DNA from: an uncultured Pelagibacteraceae bacterium
GTDB taxonomy: Bacteria > Pseudomonadota > Alphaproteobacteria > Pelagibacterales > Pelagibacteraceae
DNA: 37,330 nucleotides
Assembly (NCBI GenBank): GCA_902531885.1
Contig: CACAFZ010000007.1
Location: 1 to 37,330, forward strand
Direction: 5' to 3'
A program made the translations under genes and the position numbers. Each line of letters opens with the position of its first letter. Positions within the stretch are counted from its first letter, which is position 1. Of the stretch, positions 7,940 through 16,062 are shown one piece after another. The notes under the pieces are model-generated. The model did not search any database. It was not told where the DNA came from and worked only from the letters and a program-made list of their open reading frames with translations.

Positions 7940-9090
7940 TTTTTTCTAAATCTTAAATTATTTCTGCTTAATTCACTTATCTTAGTACACCCCATAAGTT
8001 TCATGCCTCGTTCTATTTCTAAGCGATATTGATTTAAAGCTCTTTCAACACCAGCTTGTCCTGCAGCAGCCAATGCATAAAGATAAAGTCTTCCACCTGA
8101 GCATGCTTTCGCTCCAATAGATAAAGCTTTAAGCATATGAGTTCCTCTTTGAAATCCTCCTTCACAAATAACATCAATCTTATCGCCAACAGCATCTACA
8201 ATTTCTGCTAATTGATCAAATGGAGATCTTGATCCATCAAGTTGTCTTCCTCCATGATTTGATACCATTATTCCTGTGCATCCAATATCAACTGCTTTTT
8301 TAGCATCTTCAACACTCATCACTCCTTTAAGTGCAAAATGACCTCCCCATTGAGAACATAATTTTTCAGCATCATTCCAATTCATAGATTGATCCAACAT
8401 AGTAGAAAAATAATTACCAATAGAAGTGTTGGTGCTAGTGCCTTCTTTTACATAATCTTGAAGATGAGGTAATTCAAACTTACCTTTTGTCAAATAGTTA
8501 ATTCCCCACATTGGTTTTGTAGCAAAACTATACAAACTTGATAATGTGAGTTTAGGAGGTGATGTAAACCCAGTCTTAAGATCTCTTTCACGATTTCCTC
8601 CCGTTATTGTATCCACTGTTAAAGCCATAACATCAAACTTTGCTGCCTTTGCTCTCTCCAAACAAGAGTCATTTAAACCTCTGTCTTTATGAAAATAAAA
8701 TTGAAACATTTTTGGAGTATCAATTATTGAAGATATTTCTTCTACACTAACTGTAGCTAAAGCTGAAACACCAAACATTGTATTAAATTTTTGAGCTGCT
8801 TTTCCAACTGCTCTTTCCCCATCATAATGAAAAAGTCTTTGTAAAGCTGTTGGAGCACAATAGAAAGGAAGGTCAAGTTTTTTTCCAAAAATAGTAACTG
8901 AAAGATCTACGTTCTCAACTCCTCTTAATACATTAGGAACTAAATCTACGTCATTAAAAGCGTTTGTGTTTCTTCGATAAGTAATCTCATCATCAGCAGC
9001 TCCATCAATATAATGAAAGATTGGGGAAGGTAATTTTTTTTTGGCTAATTCTCTGAAGTCATAAAAATTATGACAGTCCCTCAAGTTCAT
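7936..9090 (-). CDS. FMN-dependent 2-hydroxyacid dehydrogenase, first tandem copy (LldD-like)
   Basis: Same family and same 384-residue length as the next gene, so the pair is a tandem duplication that has diverged. Catalytic residues are kept: Tyr27, Tyr132 (FQFYFHKDR), Arg167, Lys255, His279 and Arg282. The FMN-phosphate loop is altered to EGGFQRG: the expected Asp310 is Glu and the expected Arg314 is Gln, whereas the second Arg (Arg334 in SGGRLYL) is intact. This is the reverse of the other copy. It is the first gene after the PagL-like gene, with a 7-nt gap, so transcription may run in from there. No clear Shine-Dalgarno sequence is seen. Confidence 0.92.
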   Translation of the reverse strand: MNLRDCHNFYDFRELAKKKLPSPIFHYIDGAADDEITYRRNTNAFNDVDLVPNVLRGVENVDLSVTIFGKKLDLPFYCAPTALQRLFHYDGERAVGKAAQKFNTMFGVSALATVSVEEISSIIDTPKMFQFYFHKDRGLNDSCLERAKAAKFDVMALTVDTITGGNRERDLKTGFTSPPKLTLSSLYSFATKPMWGINYLTKGKFELPHLQDYVKEGTSTNTSIGNYFSTMLDQSMNWNDAEKLCSQWGGHFALKGVMSVEDAKKAVDIGCTGIMVSNHGGRQLDGSRSPFDQLAEIVDAVGDKIDVICEGGFQRGTHMLKALSIGAKACSGGRLYLYALAAAGQAGVERALNQYRLEIERGMKLMGCTKISELSRNNLRFRKK

Positions 9091-9097
9091 TTTTTAA

Positions 9098-9607
9098 CTA
9101 AAAGCTTTTTAAAAAATTAATCATATAACTATTTGCTCCTGGATTTTTGTCTCCCAAGCTAGCATTGGATAAATGATTATAAGAAAAACCTACTTCACTG
9201 TCTTTAAAAATATCTAAAGACATTTGTAATTCACTTTTAAATTCGATTGGATGGCCTAAATCTTTACCGTCGCCTTCTCTGTAATACCCAGGTGTAAAAC
9301 TAGGTACGAAATTAATTTTTCCTAATTTATATTGAGCTTGTATGCCTGTATAAATATAACTTGCATTATCAACTGTAATCATAACTCCCGATACTGGAGA
9401 TATAGTTCCTAAAAAACTATCCCTGAATAAACTCTCATTTTGATGTTGTAAACCAAATATTCCAGATCTTTTTCCCTTGTCACTAAAGTCAAACATCCCA
9501 GTAAAAAAATTTAATTCATGCTCACCATAAGAATATTTTTTGTCCTGCCCTTGTGACCAAGAAGTCATAAACAAAGAAACTAAAATTATAAAAGAAATTT
9601 TTTTCAT
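9098..9607 (-). CDS. PagL-like lipid A 3-O-deacylase (acyloxyacyl hydrolase family)
   Basis: Small outer-membrane beta-barrel predicted to remove an acyl chain from lipid A. A signal peptide covers residues 1-20 (hydrophobic core, cut near SQGQ). Amphipathic beta strands follow and the protein ends in Phe (LKSF), usual for outer-membrane proteins. The family motif H-x-S-N-A is present with His145 and Ser147. In Pseudomonas PagL the catalytic set is His126, Ser128 and Glu140. At the equivalent spacing this protein has Asn159 (NPGANS) rather than Glu, so either another acid serves or activity is reduced. It is squeezed between ccmH and the hydroxyacid dehydrogenases with no evident link to either. 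Confidence 0.8.
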   Translation of the reverse strand: MKKISFIILVSLFMTSWSQGQDKKYSYGEHELNFFTGMFDFSDKGKRSGIFGLQHQNESLFRDSFLGTISPVSGVMITVDNASYIYTGIQAQYKLGKINFVPSFTPGYYREGDGKDLGHPIEFKSELQMSLDIFKDSEVGFSYNHLSNASLGDKNPGANSYMINFLKSF

Positions 9608-9645
9608 TAATTTTTATGTTTTTTTTAATAAATTAGCCTATTTAA

Positions 9646-10011
9646 CTATTTTATAAAGAATTTTCGAAAAATCAAATAACCCCCAAAAACAAATAAAATT
9701 ATGGGAAATATCCATAGAAAAATAGTTTTTTTGTTAATTTCTGGATCAAAAAGAATCCACTCTCCATATTTAGACTTAAAAAATTCATAGATTTCTTTTT
9801 CTGACTTTCCTTCTTTTAGTTTATTTTTAATTATTAATTTAACGCTTAATGCAAAATCAGAATTGGAGTCGTAAATTGACTGACCCTGACAAACTAAACA
9901 TCTTAAATTCTTAGATATTTTATTTTCAAGTTTGGTATTATTTTCTATGGCAAAGGAGTAATTAAAAATTGCAATAAAAAATATAATCAAAAAAATAAAT
10001 TTTTTTTTCAT
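9646..10011 (-). CDS. ccmH: Cytochrome c maturation protein CcmH (thiol-disulfide component)
   Basis: Membrane-anchored periplasmic protein that reduces the apocytochrome c haem-binding cysteines. A signal/anchor helix covers residues 1-21. LRCLVCQGQS has the redox pair Cys38 and Cys41, followed by the CcmH helical domain (GKSEKEIYEFFKSKYGEWILFDP) and a C-terminal membrane helix near residues 98-117. At 121 residues it is the short form without a fused CcmI part. It overlaps ccmG by 4 nt and is the last ccm gene of the run. Confidence 0.95.
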   Translation of the reverse strand: MKKKFIFLIIFFIAIFNYSFAIENNTKLENKISKNLRCLVCQGQSIYDSNSDFALSVKLIIKNKLKEGKSEKEIYEFFKSKYGEWILFDPEINKKTIFLWIFPIILFVFGGYLIFRKFFIK

Positions 10012-10526
10012 TTTTTTGTAATTCTTAGTATTTCAAATATATTTTGTTGATCTAAAGGTCCAATATATTTTTTTATTATTTTTTTTTCGTGAATAACGAA
10101 TGTTTCTGGAACTCCAAATGCACCTAGCTCTATCGAAATTGTTCCATTCCTGTCAGACAAAATTAATTCATAAGGATTTCCATTTTTTTTAATAAATTGT
10201 TTTGCATTATTTTCCTTATCTTTGTAATTTAAACCAATTAATTTAAAATTATTATTTTTTCTCAAACTCATTAAATATTTATGTTCTTTAAGGCATGGTA
10301 TGCACCATGATGCCCAAATATTTATTATTATATATTTATTATTTAAAAAAAATTGATCAGAAGTTAATTTTTCTTTAGTAAAAAAATCTTCAGCTTTAAA
10401 ACTAATTAAATTTTTTGTTGTATTTTTAGGAATATAGTAGTTTTGATTATAAAGGCCCTTAAATAATATAAAAAATATAAATAGTGTCGATAGAATTACA
10501 GAAAAAAATATTTTTTTTTTTTTCAT
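10008..10526 (-). CDS. ccmG: Thioredoxin-like CcmG/DsbE, cytochrome c maturation
   Basis: Membrane-tethered periplasmic thioredoxin that passes reductant to CcmH or the apocytochrome. One N-terminal membrane helix (residues 6-23) precedes a thioredoxin fold with NIWASWCIPCLKEH (Cys75, Cys78), a later GAFGVPETFVI cis-proline loop and the closing GPLDQQ strand region typical of DsbE. Length 172 is normal. It overlaps ccmF by 1 nt and ccmH by 4 nt, so it is translationally coupled to both. Confidence 0.95.
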   Translation of the reverse strand: MKKKKIFFSVILSTLFIFFILFKGLYNQNYYIPKNTTKNLISFKAEDFFTKEKLTSDQFFLNNKYIIINIWASWCIPCLKEHKYLMSLRKNNNFKLIGLNYKDKENNAKQFIKKNGNPYELILSDRNGTISIELGAFGVPETFVIHEKKIIKKYIGPLDQQNIFEILRITKK

Positions 10527-12397
10527 TATCTTCTAAAAAAACTTAGTATTCCTCCAAAAGTTAATAGAACAACTGATAGCCAAATCCATAACATAAAGGG
10601 TTTGACTTGATAGCGGACATTAAAATATCCATCATCTTTTAAAAGATTAACAACCAAAAAATTATCAGAAAAAATATTAGATTTAATATCCGCTTCACTA
10701 GTAAGAATTTCAGGTTGATTATAAATTCTTACCTCAGGATTAAAATTCATAATTTTACCATGTTCATCTTTAATTTGAAAACTTGTAATAATTGTTTTAT
10801 AATTTTCTTTATTTAAAGTTTTTAAATTAGTAAATTTTATATAAATATCATTTATTTTTTTTTCATCTCCAAATTTCATATTTGTTGAAAATTCAGTTGA
10901 AAAAATACCATTAATTAAAATACTTAAAATAAATATACTAAAGGCTAAATGAGAAATTTTTTGGGAAAAATTGTAGTTTTTAATAAAAAATTCTTCAATT
11001 GTCTTAAATAATAAAAAAAAACTTGCTCCAAATAAAACTGTTGAAAATAAATATTTCATTTCTGTAAAACTAATAATGAAACTTGAAATCAAAAGAGAAA
11101 TAATTAAAAAAAATAAATTTGTTAATTTAATTTTTGAAAACTTTGTTTTAATCCATTTTAATTTAGGTCCAAATGCCATAATAATTAAAAAAGGTATTAA
11201 AAAAGGAGATAATAATTTATGATAAAAAGGTGGTCCTATTGATACTTTGTTATTTGTAAGCACTTCTAAAATAATTGGATAAATAGTGCCAATTAAAACA
11301 ACTGATAAAAAATACATCATAAACCAATTGTTTACTACTAATGAAGTTTCTTTACTCAGTAAAAATGTGTCTTTAATTATTGGTTTTTCATTTTTATGAA
11401 ATAAGAAATAAATTACAATTGATAACAAAATTAATATGAACAGAAACAGTAAAATAAATATTCCTCTGTTTGGATCATTTGCAAATGTATGAACTGAGTT
11501 TAAAATTCCAGACCTAACTAAAAAAGTTCCACTCACGCTTAATGTAAATGTGGCAATAGATAAAATTAAAGTCCAATTTTTTAAATGGTTTTTTTTTTCT
11601 AAAACAATAATTGTGTGTATTAATGCTGTTAGGCAAAACCATGGCATTAAAGATATATTTTCAACTGCATCCCAAAACCAAAATCCTCCCCAGCCTAATT
11701 CATAGTAGGCCCAAATAGATCCTACCATGATACCTAGAGATAAAAAAATCCAAGATACAATAATCCATTTTTTTATATGTATTGCCCAATTTTTATTAAC
11801 ATAATCTTCAATTAAAGCAGCGAGTGATGATGAAAATATTATTGATGATCCAACATATCCTAAATATAGAATTGGTGGATGGATTGCTAAGGCAGGATCT
11901 TGTAGTATAGGGTTAAGTCCTAAACCTTCATCAGGTATTGGAAACAAAGTGTTGAATGGATTTGAAACTGTTAAAAGAAAAAAAATAAAACCAATAACTA
12001 TTACTTGCTGAAAAATAATAGTAAAAATTCTATAATTTTTAGGATGTTTTTTTGAAGTCAAAAAAAATATAAAAACAAATAAAACAAGTACAAGCAACCA
12101 GAGAAGCAAGCTACCCTCATGATTTCCCCAAGACCCAGACACCTTATAAAAAATAGATTTTGTTGTATGAGAATTATTATAGACTGTTTCATTGCTAAAG
12201 TCTGAAACTACAAAAGAAGCAACTAAACAAATAAAACTTAAAAAAATAGTTAATAATTGAATAGATAAAAAAGAAAAAATGTTTGATTCAATTTGTTTAG
12301 TCTTATTATTAATATTTTTAAAACAACTATAAAATATTAATAAAGAAAAAATAAAGCTGAAAATTAATGAATAGTTTCCTAACTGAGTATAAAACAA
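10526..12397 (-). CDS. ccmF: Haem lyase subunit CcmF
   Basis: Large inner-membrane protein of the cytochrome c haem-ligation complex. At 623 residues it is slightly shorter than typical (about 640-660). Many membrane helices are seen, with the tryptophan-rich WWD region GWGGFWFWD (about 235-243) and conserved histidines around it, for example HPPILY at 173 and His261. The periplasmic C-terminal domain contains the EVRIYNQPEILTSEADI segment characteristic of CcmF, followed by a final helix. It lies 1 nt after ccmE and 1 nt overlapping ccmG. Confidence 0.96.
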   Translation of the reverse strand: MFYTQLGNYSLIFSFIFSLLIFYSCFKNINNKTKQIESNIFSFLSIQLLTIFLSFICLVASFVVSDFSNETVYNNSHTTKSIFYKVSGSWGNHEGSLLLWLLVLVLFVFIFFLTSKKHPKNYRIFTIIFQQVIVIGFIFFLLTVSNPFNTLFPIPDEGLGLNPILQDPALAIHPPILYLGYVGSSIIFSSSLAALIEDYVNKNWAIHIKKWIIVSWIFLSLGIMVGSIWAYYELGWGGFWFWDAVENISLMPWFCLTALIHTIIVLEKKNHLKNWTLILSIATFTLSVSGTFLVRSGILNSVHTFANDPNRGIFILLFLFILILLSIVIYFLFHKNEKPIIKDTFLLSKETSLVVNNWFMMYFLSVVLIGTIYPIILEVLTNNKVSIGPPFYHKLLSPFLIPFLIIMAFGPKLKWIKTKFSKIKLTNLFFLIISLLISSFIISFTEMKYLFSTVLFGASFFLLFKTIEEFFIKNYNFSQKISHLAFSIFILSILINGIFSTEFSTNMKFGDEKKINDIYIKFTNLKTLNKENYKTIITSFQIKDEHGKIMNFNPEVRIYNQPEILTSEADIKSNIFSDNFLVVNLLKDDGYFNVRYQVKPFMLWIWLSVVLLTFGGILSFFRR

Positions 12398-12398
12398 A

Positions 12399-12818
12399 CT
12401 AATTATCCTCCAACGCTTTTTTTACTTCGGGGGGCATATAATTTTCATCATGTTTTGCTAAAATCTTCTCTGCAGTTAGAAAATTTCTATCTTTCAAAAA
12501 TCCTTCTGCTACAACACCTTTTCCTTCAGCAAATAAATTTGGAACTGCCCCTATAAAACTAACATTTATTTCATTTTTATAATCTGTTATTATAAAATTT
12601 ATTTTTTTTGATGATGTTAAAATAGATCCTTCTTTAACTACTCCGCCAACTCTAATCTTTTTATCGTCTAATTCAGTAATACTTTTTATTTCTGTTGGAG
12701 ATTTAAAATATACAACATTTTCTTCCAAAGATTTTAGAATTAAAAAAATAGTTAAAACAGATATTAATATTACGGACGATAAAAATAGTATTCTTAATTT
12801 AACTTTTTTACCATACAT
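12399..12818 (-). CDS. ccmE: Haem chaperone CcmE
   Basis: Periplasmic haem chaperone that carries haem covalently on a histidine from CcmC to CcmF. An N-terminal membrane helix (about 8-27) is followed by an OB-fold beta-barrel ([45 protein letters not shown]) and the haem-binding tail [12 protein letters not shown]. This gives haem-attaching His123 and Tyr127 in the standard HxxxY spacing. Length 139 is normal. It lies between ccmD (11-nt gap) and ccmF (1-nt gap). Confidence 0.96.
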   Translation of the reverse strand: MYGKKVKLRILFLSSVILISVLTIFLILKSLEENVVYFKSPTEIKSITELDDKKIRVGGVVKEGSILTSSKKINFIITDYKNEINVSFIGAVPNLFAEGKGVVAEGFLKDRNFLTAEKILAKHDENYMPPEVKKALEDN

Positions 12819-12829
12819 GGAAATTCAAG

Positions 12830-13063
12830 TTAAATTTTCGATGAAGCTATATTCGATAAAACTTCTCTGTATGTTGGTTGACCCTTTGCTAATTCTTTCT
12901 CATTGTAAGTCAACTTTTGAAATTTAGCATTAAATCTCTTTTTCTCTTTAACATACTGAAACTTAACAATAGCATACAAAATAACAAAACTTATTAATGT
13001 AAAACTAAACGCTGACCATACATATGATCCGTAACCTTCCATTAATAATATTTCTTGCATCAT
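12830..13063 (-). CDS. ccmD: Small haem exporter protein CcmD
   Basis: Single-helix inner-membrane protein that helps release haem-loaded CcmE from the CcmABC complex. The start carries the short family motif EGYGSYVWSAF (residues 8-18), then one membrane helix to about residue 35 and a charged cytoplasmic tail (KEKKRFNAKF). At 77 residues it is slightly longer than many CcmD proteins. It overlaps ccmC by 4 nt. The call rests on the motif, size and position; sequence conservation in this family is low. Confidence 0.88.
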   Translation of the reverse strand: MMQEILLMEGYGSYVWSAFSFTLISFVILYAIVKFQYVKEKKRFNAKFQKLTYNEKELAKGQPTYREVLSNIASSKI

Positions 13064-13767
13064 AACCTATCTAATCCTTTATTTTTTATCTTTATCATCT
13101 CTGTATTATATTTCATCAAAAATATCAAAAGAGAAAATAGAGCAAATGCCGCAGTCATTAGTATTAATGGAATCAACATAGATGAATGTATTGTGCTATC
13201 TTCTAATAGTTTAATAGATGAAGGTTGGTGTAAAGTAGACCACCATTCAACAGAAAATTTAATTATAGGAATATTAATTAATCCCAGTATAGCAATTAAA
13301 GATGTAACCTGGTTTGCTCTGTTCTTATCTTCAATAATCCTCCAAGCTAAAACATAAATTAAATAAAATAAACAAAGAATAGCCATTGAAGTAATTCTAG
13401 AATCCCATGCCCACCATGTACCCCACGTTGGTTTTCCCCAAATCGATCCCGTAACTAAAGCAATAATATTAAAAACTAAACCTGATGGAGCTAAACTTTT
13501 TGAGATAATAGAAAAATTTTTATTTTTAAAAATTATGCTACCAAATGACAATATTCCAATAATTGAAAAAATACCTACTGATATCCATGCAGATGGTACG
13601 TGAACATACATTATTCGTACTGAATGACTTTGAATATAATCTTTAGGTGATAAAACTAAAGCTTCAATTAATCCTATAAATAAAACTATAATAAAAATAA
13701 AAAAAACATATTTTGGGGCTTTTGATGTAATAGAAAAAATTTTGCTACTATCTATAAAACTAAACAT
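13060..13767 (-). CDS. ccmC: Haem-handling protein CcmC
   Basis: Six-helix inner-membrane protein that loads haem onto CcmE. The WWD signature is clear at residues 110-122 (WGKPTWGTWWAWD). The two flanking haem-ligand histidines are His56 (YVHVPSAW) and His180 (TLHQPSS), matching the pattern of E. coli CcmC. Length 235 is normal. It is the first gene of the ccm run. The ABC-type partners CcmA and CcmB, which normally precede it, are not in this window. Upstream lies a 180-nt gap with a long hairpin. Confidence 0.96.
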   Translation of the reverse strand: MFSFIDSSKIFSITSKAPKYVFFIFIIVLFIGLIEALVLSPKDYIQSHSVRIMYVHVPSAWISVGIFSIIGILSFGSIIFKNKNFSIISKSLAPSGLVFNIIALVTGSIWGKPTWGTWWAWDSRITSMAILCLFYLIYVLAWRIIEDKNRANQVTSLIAILGLINIPIIKFSVEWWSTLHQPSSIKLLEDSTIHSSMLIPLILMTAAFALFSLLIFLMKYNTEMIKIKNKGLDRL

Positions 13768-13817
13768 TTAGATTATATATATATCAAATTTGGATTTTTG
13801 AATATTTACTTGAACTC

Positions 13818-13879
13818 ATTTCGACCAAGAACACTGAGGGAGATAAATAAGGGAATGGAATAGTGCCCTTGATCGAAAT
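13818..13879 (-). ncRNA. Long hairpin upstream of ccmC: candidate leader element or small RNA
   Basis: Arms 13818-13835 and 13862-13879 form an 18-bp stem around a 26-nt loop. Read as minus-strand RNA, every position pairs, three of them as G-U wobbles. Read as plus-strand RNA the same three positions are A-C mismatches. That asymmetry argues for a functional RNA on the minus strand rather than a DNA palindrome. It lies about 50 nt before the ccmC ATG, inside the 180-nt gap 13768-13947, so it could be a 5' leader of the ccm operon or a separate small RNA. I did not recognise an established family; SRP-RNA, tRNA and terminator patterns do not fit. Confidence 0.55.
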
Positions 13880-13947
13880 TAATTTTAATGTACGAAATAC
13901 TTATGTTAAAGTTTTGAGCTAATTGTGTTTAAAAATTGACTAATCCT

Positions 13948-14304
13948 TTAATTTGAAGGCTTAAAATAGCTAGAACCTTTTTTCCCAGAAAAAATTTCAT
14001 TTATTAATGGATGTTTTATCGGTTCTTCAGAATCGTCCATCAGCAAATTTTGCTCTGATACATAGGCCTCATATGTGATATCATCATTTTCAGCCAACAA
14101 ATGATAGAAGGGCTGATCTTTTCTAGGTCTAACCTTTTTAGGAATTGATTGATACCATTCCTCTGAATTATTAAATTCAAAGTCAACATCATAAATCACT
14201 CCTCTAAAATCAAAGTGCTTATGCTTGACTATATCACCTATTGAAAATTTTGCCTTCTGAACACTCACAGGTAAATAATATGAATATTTAATTATAAAAA
14301 TCAA
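13948..14304 (-). CDS. hspQ: HspQ / YccV-like protein (hemimethylated DNA-binding domain fold)
   Basis: Small soluble protein of the HspQ/YccV family. HspQ of E. coli acts as a Lon-protease specificity factor and was first described by DNA binding. Recognisable parts are FSIGDIVKHKHFDFRGVIYDVDFEF, the W-Y-x(3) region EEWYQSIPKKVRPRKDQPFYHLL, and TYEAYVSEQNL. The family normally begins close to KFxIGxxVRH, so a GTG at 14268-14266 (VSVQKAKFSIG) may be the real start instead of the ATG at 14304 used here. The extra dozen residues are hydrophobic and unlike the family. It is divergent from yciB. Confidence 0.88.
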   Translation of the reverse strand: MIFIIKYSYYLPVSVQKAKFSIGDIVKHKHFDFRGVIYDVDFEFNNSEEWYQSIPKKVRPRKDQPFYHLLAENDDITYEAYVSEQNLLMDDSEEPIKHPLINEIFSGKKGSSYFKPSN

Positions 14305-14347
14305 TAAAAAAAATGTGAATATTTCATTAATCTGTTAATATGTTTGA

Positions 14348-14899
14348 GTGAACAGATCTATCTTAAAATTTATCACAGATTTTGGTCCTTTGTTAATTTT
14401 CTTTGTAATTTATTATAATAGTGGAAAAAATTTAAGAGTTGCTATTCCTCCTTTAATTATAGCAACTATTGTCGCAGTTGCAATTGTTTGGTTCGTAGAA
14501 AAAAAAATTCCATATATTCCTCTATTAGGAGGTATATTAATTTCTTTTTTTGGTGGCCTAACTATTTATTTCAATAACCCTGTTTTCATTTATATGAAAC
14601 CAACAATAATAAATTTATTGTTTGCTATTGCATTATTTTTTGGAAAATTTTTTAGCAGTGAACCAATTTTAAAAAAAATCCTTGGAAAATCGATTAAATT
14701 GTATGATGAAGGATGGAAAATTTTAAACATAAGATGGATGTATTTTTTTATTTTTTTAGCAATAATGAATGAATTAGTTTGGAGAACTCAATCGGAGGAA
14801 TTTTGGGTAAATTTTAAAGTTTGGGGACTTATGCCTATAACGTTTGTATTCGCAATTTTTCAAGTAAATATACTTAATAAGTACAAATCTAATGAATAA
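14348..14899 (+). CDS. yciB: Inner-membrane septation protein A (YciB/IspZ family)
   Basis: Multi-helix inner-membrane protein of 183 residues linked in other bacteria to envelope synthesis and septation. Visible family features: N-terminal FITDFGPLLIFFVIYY, KPTIINLLFAIALFFGK in the middle, EGWKILNIRWMYFFIFLAIMNELVWR, then WVNFKVWGLMPITFVFAIFQ. The start is GTG at 14348; an in-frame TGA stands immediately before it, so no longer form is possible. It overlaps the next gene by 8 nt. Confidence 0.93.
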   Translation: MNRSILKFITDFGPLLIFFVIYYNSGKNLRVAIPPLIIATIVAVAIVWFVEKKIPYIPLLGGILISFFGGLTIYFNNPVFIYMKPTIINLLFAIALFFGKFFSSEPILKKILGKSIKLYDEGWKILNIRWMYFFIFLAIMNELVWRTQSEEFWVNFKVWGLMPITFVFAIFQVNILNKYKSNE

Positions 14900-15230
14900 A
14901 AATTTAAAATTAGTAATTAACAATAATCTTTCAGAAAAAGAAAAGAAAAATTTTTTTGAAAAGGAAGAACTAAAAATAATATTAGATTTATATGCCAAAA
15001 TGGTTTCTCACGGATCTTGGAAGGATTATGGTTTAACCATATCAAGTAAGCAAGTGGGATTTAGTATTTTTAAAAATGCTGCTGAAAATGAAATGTATAA
15101 AATTTGCAAAAATTTTAAACCAAATAGTAAAAATTTGAAATATTTAATAATCGATTCAAATGGAAAAATACTAAAAAATTCTAGTAATCTTCAAAATTTA
15201 TTAAAAAATATTAATTGGAAAAAGTTATAA
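14892..15230 (+). CDS. DUF2794 family protein
   Basis: Conserved alphaproteobacterial protein of unknown function, 112 residues. The family core is visible: LYAKMVSHGSWKDYGLTI, GFSIFKNAAENEMYKICK, YLIIDSNGKILKNSSNLQNLL. No signal or membrane helix is seen, so it is probably cytoplasmic. It overlaps yciB by 8 nt and ends directly against the convergent Bax-inhibitor-1-like gene. Function cannot be stated. Confidence 0.85.
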   Translation: MNKNLKLVINNNLSEKEKKNFFEKEELKIILDLYAKMVSHGSWKDYGLTISSKQVGFSIFKNAAENEMYKICKNFKPNSKNLKYLIIDSNGKILKNSSNLQNLLKNINWKKL

Positions 15231-15992
15231 TTATCTTCTTTGTCCGAACAACCTTAGAAGCATAATAAATAAGTTAATAAAATCTAGGTATAAAGTTAAT
15301 GCACCCATAACAGCTTTTTTACCCATTAATTCTCCGGTATCAGATGCTGCATACATATTTTTAATTTTTTGTGTATCATAGGCTGTTAAGCCAACAAAAA
15401 TTAAAACACCTAAAATCGAAATCACAAAATACATCATGGATGATTTTAAAAATATATTAACCAAAGAGGCAATTATAATTCCAATTAAACCCATCATTAA
15501 AAAAGATCCCATTTTAGTTAAATCTCTTTTAGTTGTATATCCATAGATACTCATTGCACCGAAAGTTGCTGAAGTTATAAAAAACACTCTTGCAACACTC
15601 GCACCGGTATAAACCAACAATATCCATGACAACGATAAACCCATAAGAGCTGCGAATACCCAAAACACTGTTTGTGCTTTAGCTGCACTCATTTTTTTTA
15701 TTCCAAAACTCATATAGAAAACAATTCCTAAAGGTGCCAACATAACAACCCATTTTAACCCTGAAAAGAATAGTGCGTTTCCTAAACTTGTAAATCCTGC
15801 TATTGCTCCACTTGCATCAGTTACTACGGACATTTTAAAAGAAAGAAGAGCTATAATTCCTGTTAGAAGAACTCCAGTTGCCATGTAATTATAGACTTTT
15901 AACATGTAGGCTCTTAAGCCTTCATCCATTACTACAGTTGTTTTTTGAGCTGTTTTTACTTTGTTTAAAATATTTTGCTTATTAAATTCCAT
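15231..15992 (-). CDS. Bax inhibitor-1/YccA family membrane protein
   Basis: Seven-helix inner-membrane protein of the BI-1 superfamily; bacterial members include Ca2+ leak channels and YccA, which binds the FtsH protease. A cytoplasmic N-terminus of about 30 residues is followed by MLKVYNYMATGVLLTGIIALLSF, a central set of helices and the family signature GVLIFVGLTAYDTQKIKNMY near residue 205. The end LYLDFINLFIMLLRLFGQRR is also typical. At 253 residues the length is normal. The stop is adjacent to that of DUF2794 on the other strand. Confidence 0.93.
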   Translation of the reverse strand: MEFNKQNILNKVKTAQKTTVVMDEGLRAYMLKVYNYMATGVLLTGIIALLSFKMSVVTDASGAIAGFTSLGNALFFSGLKWVVMLAPLGIVFYMSFGIKKMSAAKAQTVFWVFAALMGLSLSWILLVYTGASVARVFFITSATFGAMSIYGYTTKRDLTKMGSFLMMGLIGIIIASLVNIFLKSSMMYFVISILGVLIFVGLTAYDTQKIKNMYAASDTGELMGKKAVMGALTLYLDFINLFIMLLRLFGQRR

Positions 15993-16062
15993 AGCATTTA
16001 TATAATAGCCTTTTACTATTTATTCAAGATGTCATAAAAATTTAAAAAATAATTAAAATTCA

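Noticed and set aside
13818..13879. SRP (4.5S) RNA or a Rho-independent terminator
   Set aside because: The conserved SRP apical loop sequence is absent. The 26-nt loop and lack of a following T-run do not fit a terminator.
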